Shown here: positions 30,801 to 38,049 of the stretch, piece after piece
Numbering within the stretch: position 1 is the stretch's first letter
Layout of the letters: each line of letters starts with the position of its first letter
Assembly: GCA_008330645.1 (NCBI GenBank)
Contig: VLTN01000011.1
Coordinates: 248,001-312,000, forward strand
Source of the DNA: Cafeteria roenbergensis
Taxonomy: Eukaryota > Sar > Bigyra > Bicosoecida > Cafeteriaceae
DNA: 64,000 bases
Reading direction: 5' to 3'
Made by a program: the position numbers and the translations under genes
The notes under the pieces: generated by a model
Seen by the model: the letters and a program-made list of their open reading frames with translations, nothing else
The model's database searches: none
What the model was told of the DNA's origin: nothing

Positions 30801-33560
30801 GCCAGCAAGGCCCTGTCCCCCGCCAGCACCGGCGACTCTCCCCCGCCCAGCCCCGGGATCCTGCCCAGGCTTGACGCCGACGCCACGTCCGCCCGCGCTG
30901 GCAGCGGGTCCCGCCTCGCTCGCCACTCGTCGGCCTCCTCCATGTCTGCGGGCGCTCGGCGGGACCTGGCACGGAGCCTGTTTGGCCCCCGGCTTGTCGA
31001 GTCGACCCCGCTGGACGAGACGAGGCGGCCAGATCTGCGCACCCACCCGCTGCAGCGGCGCGCTGCCGTGGCCTTTGAGACCTTCAGCCCGTCTGCCTCA
31101 ACCTGCCCGCGCCCGGATGTGCCCGACGACGCAGACGACATCGCACCCGCGGACAAGCGGCCGAGGCCAGCCCCTGTCAAGGACCTGCCGCTGCTGGCCC
31201 TCACGGGCATCCACCACGACGGCCGCTCCCTCCACCCGCTCACGCACATCCCGCAGTTCCCAGCCGACCACCCGTTCCACGCCTACCGCAGCGCCGCGCT
31301 GGAGGCACGCGAGGCGGAATCGATGCTGGACCAGATGCGAGCGTCTGGCGAGCCAATTGCCGACGACGGCTCAGCAGTCACTGCCGTGTTCGGCGGCCGC
31401 ACCGCTGCAGCCCTCTCGCTCATCCGGCAGGTCAAGGTCCGCGTGGCGGCGATGCCCCCCACGCCGCTTCCCGCCTCGCTCCTTGACCCGCAATGCCGCT
31501 CCGCGCTCCATGACGACTCGCCCGACTTCATCACCCTCACCGTGGCACAAGCCATCGCTGCCACGATGATGAGGGGGCCCCGCTCCGCGCTAACCCACCC
31601 CGTGTTCGGGGACGGCCTGCGCGCCAGCGCGGAGGAGGCGCTCCGGACGGACGCAGACGAGCCGGGCGCCGGGCCTTCCAAGGGCCGCTCGTCGCGGTCG
31701 CGCCGCCGGCCGGCGCAGGCCACCAAGGGCCGCGCCGCCGTGCTCAACCCGGAGGCTGACTGGTGGCGCACGCACGAGGACGCCGCTGGCGTAGGCGTGC
31801 GCCTCTTCCTGCTCTCCCACGCCTCCGCGATCGATGCTCTCTCCAAGGGGGTGGCTCTGCCGACTCCCTCCCCGCTGCCAGCGAGACCGCTGCAGGCCAC
31901 GGACTCGCTCATCGACAGCGACATCGACATGCTCTGGACAGTTATGACTGGCAGGCTCACGGTGGGAGGCATCATCTCCATCCTCTACCGGGAGCTCCGC
32001 TGGACAGGCCACCTCAGCATTGCCCAGCTCGGGAAGGCGCTTCGCACCGCCTCAGGCTGGTCCCATCTCCCTGACAAGGTCAAGGACCGCTTGGGGGGCC
32101 TCAAGCGCTTCATCACGCGCTTCCCCGCCGCCTTCCACGTCGGCTTCAACCACCCTTTCAACCCCCAGGTGTGCCTGCGCGACAGCGTGGGCGTCTTCCT
32201 CTGGATCTCCATGGAGCCAGACGAGGCCACTGCCGTCGGCTTGGCCAAGGTCACCTCCAAGAAGAAGAGCCGAGGCAAGGGGAAGAACAAGGGCCACGCC
32301 GGGGCCGCTGATGCGGGATCCGTCCACACGGGCTCGGGCTTTGCTGGCGGGCGGGACACCCCCAGCTCGCGTGACACCTCGGCTGACCACGGCCCGCCAC
32401 AGCGCTACGCTGGGCCAGACTCGGCTGCCGGGCGCTTCGGATTCGGTCCGGGCCCCGCGCCCTTCACCGGACGAAGCCCCGCGCCTGGCATGTCAATCCG
32501 CGTGCCAGCATCCGCGCGCCCCGGCCAGCCCGCGGCGGCGCCGTATGCAGGGCCAGGGGGCGACGCAAGGGCGGGATATCCCGGGCGCCAGGGGGCGCCG
32601 CCAGCGTACCGCCCCGGGGGTTATTTGCCCCCGGGTGCCCGTGAACAGCAGCAGCAGCAGCAGCAGCAGCAGCCTCCGCCACAGTATTATGGCGAGGGCG
32701 GCTCTGCTCACTCCGGGCACCGCGGCTACGCTCCTGGCGGCTTCGTCCCGCCGCACGGCCGTTCAGACTACGGCCCGCCGCCGGACGGCGGCTTTGCGCC
32801 CCACCGCGGCCCACATGGCCACGACCCCCGCGCGGCTGTCCGCTACCCGCATCACGACCCGTACGCCGGCCCTGCTCGCGGGCCGGGCCCAGAGCCGAGG
32901 GCGTCGGCTCAGCACTATGGCAGGGCGGGCTACTCCAACTACGGCCCCGCGGCACCCCACGGGCACCCCCCCCAACACCCCCAGGCACAGCAGCGCCCCC
33001 ACCACCACCCGATGGACGCAGCCGAATACCGTGGCGGCAGGCCAGAGGCCGCCCACGCCGCTGCGCCGCCGCACAGTCCAGCGTACGGTGCTGCGCAGCC
33101 CGCCTACGGCTTCGCCTCCGCCGTGTACTCTGTGCCCCATTCCGCCGCCTACGGGGCCTCCGACGTCATCGTCGTCCCGTCCCCTGACGATGTGGTCAGC
33201 CCGCTGCCTGCGCCGTTGCCCCCCCCGCACCATGGCGAGCAGCAGCCCTTCTCCCCGCCGACGCCGCTTCCCCCCACTCCGCGCCTGGACCCCCACGGCG
33301 GAGGCGAGTTTGCTCTCCCGCAGGCTGCCGTCTCTGCGCACCAGCAAGCCATGCCCCCCGCTTCGGCGGCGCCTTCCTACCACTACATGGCTGCGCCGAC
33401 GTCCGCTGCGCCGGCTTCTGCGGCGCAGCCGGCGGGGCCAACGTCCAACCTCCCACCAGCCCCCCCTGGGTCTGTGTACCTGTACACGGCCGACGGCACG
33501 CCGCTCTTGGTCAGCGCAGCGGCCCTCACGGCGCTTGCGACTGGCCAGCGGCCTGGGTGA
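24849..33560 (+). CDS. Giant protein with PX, nucleotidyltransferase-like and LOTUS-like regions
   Basis: One 8.7-kb open frame, 2,903 residues, starting at ATG 24849. Residues 1-540 are Ser/Pro/Arg-rich and disordered. A PX phosphoinositide-binding domain spans about 555-676: VVFLLEVTTG, WHLQRRFSEFAALHRCL, then LPRFPS and LLQAYLNSVV, with the Arg-Arg-Phe-Ser-Glu-Phe core intact. At about 1515-1785 the pattern VDNTLVEL, HLLKRSFVLLRSWLEIDTRG, VPHDVLAVMIAGIL, HPLQVVAAVATRFG and ADGPVDLGTY matches the PAP/OAS1 substrate-binding half of nucleotidyltransferases; no catalytic Gly-Ser/Asp-x-Asp motif is visible before it. At about 2370-2455, GGIISILYRELRWTGHLSIA, then GGLKRFITRFPAAFHVG and HPFNPQV, resembles a LOTUS/OST-HTH RNA-binding fold. 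A Lys/Arg patch follows, then a Gly/Pro/Tyr/Gln tail with nine Gln, like RNA-granule proteins. A role linking membranes to RNA is inference. Confidence 0.7.
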   Translation: MSSGPRNDSAVEGVSSSDSAPRLSLGSPSGSRDGRALSASLRSNPDVTSDNAASEAFVDELFAGASMALSEAGLLDRPAGFPAPATDDHAMRGRSMDDLPSHRLRTGNSSTGRPTAASMSGVLHGAGAGRVSADHLAPPGLGFSPHSRPQQGADQRWAGGSLDALPTSASPSIQGAMGSSSFTAGATAARSGSMAAGMERRASNVAALGPRASVSKAYAVLGMQMPSPKVVQAPDQTDAQIRASLGIERRSPRSGPVDSRHSPKGPRSPEASRPSAPLVHPHVRAWGSAAKSALGRPSSASWAGSGGAGRSPHAASTPRMSSDVASRFASLSSVPEAEGPEGAAAAEAADAAAAAAAAGGFSERQQPVDAPPQPVIASSHSPRSSGHAPVGRPGDSWRHHRQSASSAVDGATRAGRLPGGRASVAASELPPSRDYGASPDTASPAPGSSMSWRHGAVPGVPRSASAAPVLGVSAAGATLPRWSMGGDSSSRGDGSGGDHEAGAASQRVSDAAGAGHAVARAVDAALGGLLAHRGGQPSLRRQAAPPEEPDLPLSSPIGVQIVDVGWRATGTGTSGHVVFLLEVTTGVRAWHLQRRFSEFAALHRCLEAAVAADAAIASRIELPRFPSREVVRTAVQGAAALGHERKSLLQAYLNSVVRRPELWAACDELVFFLDDRRRTLSLQVALRRLLRTLGAVTDVLEQATEAWEEVQAAKRAGRSANLDAHDEETMQQRVVAADKERTRILVRVKAVSEAIAAQALVTLGGPARHAVPPPADGGKQHSSGSAAAAAAAAGGGSAAPAPAAASAKGKSSAGKGGAGQDDASAGAEAAPDAEGASKTASPSRPKGATAAALELRSDQTAGGWGAKTDSGAASGHSGGGGGASLANASVALRRAVLTVERQALVAAGRSAEGTSAVLSPETLRDISASARLLVRTARHLALRCGMDAPAAGAAAGPAEESSAPNGAKRLSDRSNGAVPSAASAQHAAAAASAAAAAAPAGSVPGSGSGGDLPERQKQRQLLNELLRMDGASSRMGPGSPFRQLLDASDELASALVTTGAARARRAEIMLLTRRLVRDAIGCEAAATASSASLTYGPSSPIEMTAVVPSTSSLSSAWFTSLTEYTARVAATHQRVARSVAREEHRTQRRVAAERASERMAGRLSVPVEGSEGDSDDGAPTPKPARQAPSLANMGAQPRTYASGVPSYLMGPDEPRQGRSAAAPHRPRGAIGKDSKLAGAGAPSGEHDSQLALLALQRAAVRRKETPQDLLARAPLSRSDAPDGDGDESAAPSLATSADDRPDVTWESGRDGPPGGAFASRQALTAGVAAASEASSGSVGLGMGSRSKRPSLRSERGSYSSRGGGMYDGDGSSSAGGGFDAGARLGARSIDSDGLAGFGLDAASSTATSGAGDGAAADIGSLPGWMFARDGHLMLIRNAGFVPEVSLRLAGEPDGEGETPREGEAAAGRSGGRSPSAGSLRSRGSAGSRWRRSQRRSLGSSPDLSVLATAEDAILAAVTGPVVRWRVDNTLVELRANDWHGVAMARWVEHMDRQTDSAVMALWEAKASEARMGATINAKKRAAEARAAARREGRDPAAAAAAVLSGADADEYLPGLPPRPQAHLLKRSFVLLRSWLEIDTRGLEEDGTPAPSAAQPSPPDQPERRPRRGPMLGAQATCVPHDVLAVMIAGILAESMQQVRDDEEARQERRRSTSFSAGGGGDKRPAAQAVPRRVGGLGLLTHPLQVVAAVATRFGRGLAAALLTGSAVVTADGPVDLGTYRAWLRGTPVARQPPDVDAWSAHLREFSAGCDLAERRARQAAQAASDGLAPRAVLPTGVGVPTAAQPRDGLVPDDLLRDALDAFRPPPPPPPGADPNEDATLLVVSPVAPWRNLSAAASPLLATSFLLCLRGAARRIVLGLERAEARHTAQTASAPDLGEPPASDDPVVAAGSGDADSVASPSVPPTASPGVSSAGASPALNASAVASKALSPASTGDSPPPSPGILPRLDADATSARAGSGSRLARHSSASSMSAGARRDLARSLFGPRLVESTPLDETRRPDLRTHPLQRRAAVAFETFSPSASTCPRPDVPDDADDIAPADKRPRPAPVKDLPLLALTGIHHDGRSLHPLTHIPQFPADHPFHAYRSAALEAREAESMLDQMRASGEPIADDGSAVTAVFGGRTAAALSLIRQVKVRVAAMPPTPLPASLLDPQCRSALHDDSPDFITLTVAQAIAATMMRGPRSALTHPVFGDGLRASAEEALRTDADEPGAGPSKGRSSRSRRRPAQATKGRAAVLNPEADWWRTHEDAAGVGVRLFLLSHASAIDALSKGVALPTPSPLPARPLQATDSLIDSDIDMLWTVMTGRLTVGGIISILYRELRWTGHLSIAQLGKALRTASGWSHLPDKVKDRLGGLKRFITRFPAAFHVGFNHPFNPQVCLRDSVGVFLWISMEPDEATAVGLAKVTSKKKSRGKGKNKGHAGAADAGSVHTGSGFAGGRDTPSSRDTSADHGPPQRYAGPDSAAGRFGFGPGPAPFTGRSPAPGMSIRVPASARPGQPAAAPYAGPGGDARAGYPGRQGAPPAYRPGGYLPPGAREQQQQQQQQQPPPQYYGEGGSAHSGHRGYAPGGFVPPHGRSDYGPPPDGGFAPHRGPHGHDPRAAVRYPHHDPYAGPARGPGPEPRASAQHYGRAGYSNYGPAAPHGHPPQHPQAQQRPHHHPMDAAEYRGGRPEAAHAAAPPHSPAYGAAQPAYGFASAVYSVPHSAAYGASDVIVVPSPDDVVSPLPAPLPPPHHGEQQPFSPPTPLPPTPRLDPHGGGEFALPQAAVSAHQQAMPPASAAPSYHYMAAPTSAAPASAAQPAGPTSNLPPAPPGSVYLYTADGTPLLVSAAALTALATGQRPG
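32646..32672 (+). repeat. CAG trinucleotide run encoding nine glutamines
   Basis: Nine perfect CAG codons within the disordered C-terminal tail of the PX gene, followed by Pro-Pro-Pro-Gln-Tyr-Tyr. Confidence 0.95.
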
Positions 33561-33820
33561 ACCGCTTGCCCTCTGCATTCCTTCGACTGGTGCGTCTGAG
33601 TTTTGGGTCTGCGATACCATCAGCCGCCTGGGTAGCTGCAGCCTTGCGCGCCTCGGTCACTGATGCGCGCTCCGCGCACCTTGCTGGCTTGCTCTGGCAG
33701 GCCGCCTGTGTGACCTGCGCGACCGGCCTCGATTGCGCACCACAACATGCTTGCTCCGACCACATATGCCGGCGATTGCGACACGCAGACCCGAATCAAA
33801 CCGGGAAGCAATCGGGCGAG

Positions 33821-35707
33821 TCAGTCATCCATTGGATCCATATTCGGTCGCCTGTCCATGTCGCCCAACGGCGGCCCAACGCCCAGGTGGACCGCCGCCT
33901 GGATCAAGTCGTCACGGCAGACGAGATGCTCCCGAATCGCCTTTGCCGTGAGCCCGGCGAGAGGCAACTCGCGCTCGTACTCCAGAAGCAAGGTCGCGAG
34001 TTCGCCGGATGTGAGGTCTGTGATGGCCTTGCGCTGGTGGCGCTGCTCGAATGCCTCCATCTCCTTGCGCTCGTGCTGGCCCATGTCCGCGGACGACAAG
34101 CGAAGCGGACTTGCCAGTGAGCCGCCGGCCTCAAACAAAGCCCCTGACGAGTCGGATCTCGTTCTGGTGGTTGCGGCCGACGTCCATGGCCTCGACCCTG
34201 CAGCGACTTCCGCCTTGCTCGCCCTCATTGCGCTGCTTCGCCGGGATGCGGTTGACGGCACGCCTCCACCACGCCGAGACGACAAGTTCAGTTGCGAGGC
34301 GCCGAGCGCAACATCGCCTCGAGAGCTCTCTGCGTCGTAGAACGTTCCCTGCCGGAGAGTGGGGCTGTCTCGGAGCGGGCTGAAAGGCAGGCCGTGGTTG
34401 GACGCTTGCTCCCAGCCGCCGTGCACGAAGAACGCCGGTCCGAGGTCCATCGAGTGCGCCTCGGAGCCGAGCCTGGCCGCCAGCCTGGACTGCAGAAGGG
34501 CCCGCGCGACGTGGCAGCGCCCGAGCTGCCGGGCACGCGGGTCCGGGAGTTCCTCGTTGCGTCGCCAGAGCGTATCGCGCGTTGGCGCGGCCGCACCTGC
34601 GCGGAGCACTTGGCCAGGCCGGATGCGTCCCGCCCGGACTTGCTCAGTCACCGGCGTGACAGCGTCACGCACGAACACAAGGCCCTGGGCTGGCAGCCGC
34701 ACGAGCGGCCCGCGGCTGCCCGGGGGCCTTTCGACGCGGAGGTGCGGCGATGTCTCCGCCCTCGCCCTGCCCAGCAGGATACTGGCCGGCTTGGGTGCCT
34801 GCAACCGGAGCTGCTGCGCTGAGGCAGACTGGCGCGCTTGCGTTCCCCGCGCAGCTGCGCTGCCCTCGGCCAGCACGCCGGCCGCGCTGCTTCGCCAGTT
34901 AAAGCCATTCGTGCGGCTCGGAGAGCCAGGCGGCTCTTGACCGCGGCCGTCGCTTGTGCGCTGGCCATCGATCAGATACCGGTCGCTCGACCCAGCTGGC
35001 GGGTCAAGGAAGCGTGGCTGTGGGTCGAACAGCGCTCCGGTACCCCGCGACTGGAGGAGCTTCGTCGACGCTGCCTGCGTGTCGTGCCTCCGACGGGTTC
35101 CGGCAGTCGGCCGGCCCAGCGAGTCTTCCTGACAACCCCCTGCGGGCATTCTCGTGGGCTCAGCTGCCAGTGCTCGCAGCATCTGAACCCTCTCTTCCTC
35201 GGCTGCCCACGTGCGAAGGTCGCCCCTGACGGGGCTACCCAGCTGTGAGGATTGGGAGCGAGGGCGGCGCTGCTGCGCGCGTGTTGCTGGCCTGCCGCCC
35301 GGCAGCGCGTCTGCCAGCGCAGACAGGCGCATGCCAGACGGAGAGCTCGCAATCATCTCCACTGTGGACGCTCTTGCTGCTGCTTCGCGCTGCGCCGGCC
35401 CCGCGAGCCGCCGGAACCCGGAGGCGCTTGCAGCCATCGCCCGCGCGTGGCGGCTCTCGAAGCTTCCTGGGATGCGAAGCCGAGACATCGAGCCCCGCGT
35501 CAGACTGTGCTCGGACGAGGGGGGGCGCTTGCCACTGGCGCGCAAGCAAAACTCGGCTTCTTTTGCGCTGCTGATTTCGAGAGCGCCTCCGCCGTGAAGG
35601 GACCCCATGGCCATCAAAGTGGTCTCTGGCCCTCGCACGGGGCTGGCTTGGCGAGCATCGCAAGCGCGACGCAAAATTGGCACTTGAGGAGCCTGCGAGT
35701 CCGTCAT
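33821..35707 (-). CDS. Unrecognised Arg/Ser/Ala-rich protein
   Basis: A 628-residue frame from the ATG at 35707 (MTDSQAPQVPILRRACD). The frame extends 21 bases further without an ATG. No family is recognised. The N-terminal two-thirds is basic and disordered with many Ser-Arg motifs. Ordered-looking parts are LGRCHVARALLQSRLAARLG in the middle, then an aromatic/Gly patch (LGPAFFVHGGWEQASNHGLPF) preceding it towards the C-terminus. A clearly helical, codon-biased C-terminal segment follows, HERKEMEAFEQRHQRKAITD, then LATLLLEYERELPLAGLTAKAIREHLVC in two blocks, ending in an acidic Met/Asp tail. Its stop is 260 bp from the PX gene's stop (convergent). The C-terminal helical block is the best part for homology searching. 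Confidence 0.55.
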   Translation of the reverse strand: MTDSQAPQVPILRRACDARQASPVRGPETTLMAMGSLHGGGALEISSAKEAEFCLRASGKRPPSSEHSLTRGSMSRLRIPGSFESRHARAMAASASGFRRLAGPAQREAAARASTVEMIASSPSGMRLSALADALPGGRPATRAQQRRPRSQSSQLGSPVRGDLRTWAAEEERVQMLRALAAEPTRMPAGGCQEDSLGRPTAGTRRRHDTQAASTKLLQSRGTGALFDPQPRFLDPPAGSSDRYLIDGQRTSDGRGQEPPGSPSRTNGFNWRSSAAGVLAEGSAAARGTQARQSASAQQLRLQAPKPASILLGRARAETSPHLRVERPPGSRGPLVRLPAQGLVFVRDAVTPVTEQVRAGRIRPGQVLRAGAAAPTRDTLWRRNEELPDPRARQLGRCHVARALLQSRLAARLGSEAHSMDLGPAFFVHGGWEQASNHGLPFSPLRDSPTLRQGTFYDAESSRGDVALGASQLNLSSRRGGGVPSTASRRSSAMRASKAEVAAGSRPWTSAATTRTRSDSSGALFEAGGSLASPLRLSSADMGQHERKEMEAFEQRHQRKAITDLTSGELATLLLEYERELPLAGLTAKAIREHLVCRDDLIQAAVHLGVGPPLGDMDRRPNMDPMDD

Positions 35708-35872
35708 GCAGGCGGAGGTGGACAGCACCCCAGCTCGAGCCGCGACCGCAGCGGCCAGCCTCTAACATGCTCCGCACGAACAGTGCCACTCTGCAGGGCG
35801 GTTGCGAGTCCGTGTTTTCCACGTGCTGGGGGTAGCACCAGATGGGTCGCGTTGCAAGCAAAACTCGGCTTC
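35542..35872. repeat. Pair of 19-bp direct repeats
   Basis: The 19-mer GCAAGCAAAACTCGGCTTC occurs at 35542-35560, inside the gene that ends at 33821, and again at 35854-35872, in its upstream region. Read on the - strand both would encode Glu-Ala-Glu-Phe-Cys-Leu. It could be a duplicated exon end, a regulatory motif or chance. Confidence 0.6.
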
Positions 35873-36220
35873 ACGCAACGAGCTCACGTGAAACAGCTCG
35901 GGGGCGTCGGAGGACACTGCAGTGCACTGAGGCCTTGCAACTGCACGCATCGAATCGCGCCGCAATGCCCCTGCGGCCTGCGCGGCCAACGGGCGGTCGG
36001 CCAGTGATCGCAATGCTTGCAACGCGGCTGAGGCCGGCGCCGCTGCTCTGCCGCGGCGACCGCAAAACGCTCTGCCCTCGCCGGCCAGCGCGTGGACGCG
36101 TGATTGAGGCGACATTGCCGGCAGCTGGACCTGGCGTCCTGGGCGCGAGCGCGTTTTGGCTGCGCCCTTGGCTTGCACGTCGCGCACCAATTCGGGTTGC
36201 CCAAGCAGCACTCGCACGGC
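35708..36220. other. Spacer between two minus-strand genes
   Basis: Contains the 3' UTR of the GDT1 gene and the promoter of the gene ending at 33821. An open - frame with an ATG near 36120 (MSPQSRVHALAGEG) runs to a GTGAGC donor-like site at about 35892 and could be a 5' exon of the downstream gene, but no in-phase acceptor was found. Confidence 0.35.
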
Positions 36221-37799
36221 CTACGCGTCCGGACCGGCCCAGAGCGAATGCACCGCGAACGCGAGGAAGAGCACGCCGCCGACGATCAGCACGGCCCGCT
36301 CGCTGATACGCGTGGCGAGAAGCTTGCCACCCAGCACGGCAAGGCCAGTGCAGAGGGCATGGCCAATGAGGCCGCCGACGCAGACGCCAAGCGGGTCCTT
36401 GGCTGCGCCCATGGCAATCGTGGCGATTTGCGAGCGGTCCCCCCACTCGGCCACGAATGTCATGGTGAAGGTCGTCGCCAGAACGGCAAAGGCAGACATA
36501 GGCACGGCCGAGCGTGTCTGGCTGGCTCCAGCGGTGCCCTGTGAAGAGCTGAAGGCGCGCCGCTGCACGGTGCTCGGAGACACCATGCCAGTCTCTTCGT
36601 CGTCGTCGTCGGGGCTGCGAAAAAGCTTCAATGCGGACAGAATCGCAAGCAGCGCAGCTGGAGCCGCGCAGAGCACGGGCGAGAGGCGCAGAGAGGGATG
36701 CGGCGGCAGCGCGCAGCGAGAGGCCCCTCTGCCGCGCGAGCATGGCATGCAATGGGCCAAGGTGAATGCAGTGCCCCAACGCACCTGGCAGCGTCCTCCT
36801 TCTTGTCGTTGTCCTTCGAAAGCTCCTCCTCGGCCTCCTCCAGGCCCTCCGACGCGTCAGAGCCGGCGGTGCGCGCGTCCCACAGCAGCTGGACGCCGAA
36901 GAACAGAAACTGCGGCGCGAGGGGCGGGCGGACGGCGGGGCCGCCGCACCAGCGAGAGTAGCGGGAGGGGGGTGGACGAAGGCGCGAGCGCCACGGGGAG
37001 CGACGCGACGCGGCGACGCGCGCACAGCGCTGCGGGAGGGGGGCCTCACCATCGCAATGGCTGCGTAGTGGGTGTAGATGCGGGGCAGCAGCGACGGCAG
37101 GGCAAAGCCGATGCCGACTGACAACACGTGCATGAGGCCGAGCGCCCCAATTGCAGCGATAAACACGGTGGAACGCGGGTGGCGCATGGCCATCAGCGCG
37201 GCCAGGAAGAACGTCTTGTCGCCAAGCTCGGTCACAATGATCATGACGAGGCTGTGAACAAACGCGCCCCAGAACGTATGGCCCGAACCGAGCTTGGACA
37301 CGCCCGCCTGCGACCACAGAAACGGGAGCGTCCGCCTCTCGGGGCGTGCACACTCGAACTGGGAATGCGAGCGCTGCGGCAGGCCTTCGGTTCAACGACT
37401 GCAGTGTGTGGCCACAGCAGCGGGTGTGGAGCGAATGCAGCAGCGCATCCTCACCATGATGCCGTCCACCCCGGCTGTGTGCTCGATGCTCGCGAACTCC
37501 TGGCGGTTCAACAAGCCGTCGTGGTTCTTGTCGAGCTTGTCAAAGGCGGCCGTGACTTCGGGCTCGGGGGCTTTGCCGGCGCTCCCATCGCGGCCGTGCG
37601 CCACAGCAGGCGCAGAGGTCGAGGCCGCCTTCTTGGGAAGCGCGAGAACGCCCGGGGGGCTGCTCGACTTGCTCGCGCCGCGCGGAGGGGTGCGCCGCTC
37701 ATCGGGAACCTCGCTTGGCGAGTTGTGCCATGGCCATTCCGCTGAGGCTCCGGCCACAAGGGCCGCTGCTGCCAGCACGAACAAAGGTCCGACCCGCAT
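36221..37799 (-). CDS. GDT1/TMEM165 (UPF0016) cation transporter with an N-terminal EF hand
   Basis: GDT1-family proteins move Ca2+/Mn2+ (with H+ exchange proposed) across Golgi or plastid membranes. Four exons: 37799-37455, 37307-37050, 36909-36785 and 36614-36221 (phases 0, 0, 2), giving 373 residues. A signal peptide, MRVGPLFVLAAAALVAGASA, is followed by a disordered linker and a canonical EF-hand loop, D90-K-N92-H-D94-G-L-L-N-R-Q-E101. The transporter has both signature repeats, ELGDKT at 142-147 and EWGDRS at 299-304. About six hydrophobic segments are arranged three and three around an acidic linker (EEAEEELSKDNDKKED, then SPDDDDEETG). The last acceptor, CTTTTTCGCAG, fits phase and places that linker correctly. 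TMEM165 and yeast Gdt1 lack an EF hand; a calcium-sensing lumenal domain is inferred. It is divergent from the UBAC2-like gene, with 250 bp between start codons. Confidence 0.88.
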
Positions 37800-38049
37800 C
37801 CTTGCTCGCCACGGCGCTCACAGCGGCCGCCCTGGCTGTGCGGCCCCGGCCAGTTTGTTTGCCGCCGGCGACCAATGGACTGGCAGAGCCCTCTCGGAAA
37901 CGCGCCGGGGCGCCCACCCGCGCAGGTCGCATGGCCAATCAGCCAGACCCTCCCCAGGGAGAGGGCCAGACAAACTGGTGAGAGACGCGGACATCGCGCT
38001 GCTCCTTTGGTGGCACACCCTGCTCGCACAGCGTCCAGAGTCGCGCGAC
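37800..38049. promoter_or_regulatory. Short head-to-head promoter between the GDT1 and UBAC2-like genes
   Basis: Only 250 bp separates the two divergent start codons, so it must carry both promoters and both 5' UTRs. No TATA-like box is visible. Confidence 0.6.

Noticed and set aside
31915-31935. DSDIDML in the PX protein, resembling the metal-binding Asp-x-Asp of nucleotidyltransferases
   Set aside because: It lies about 570 residues after the substrate-binding-like region instead of before it and lacks the upstream Gly-Ser motif. Probably coincidence.
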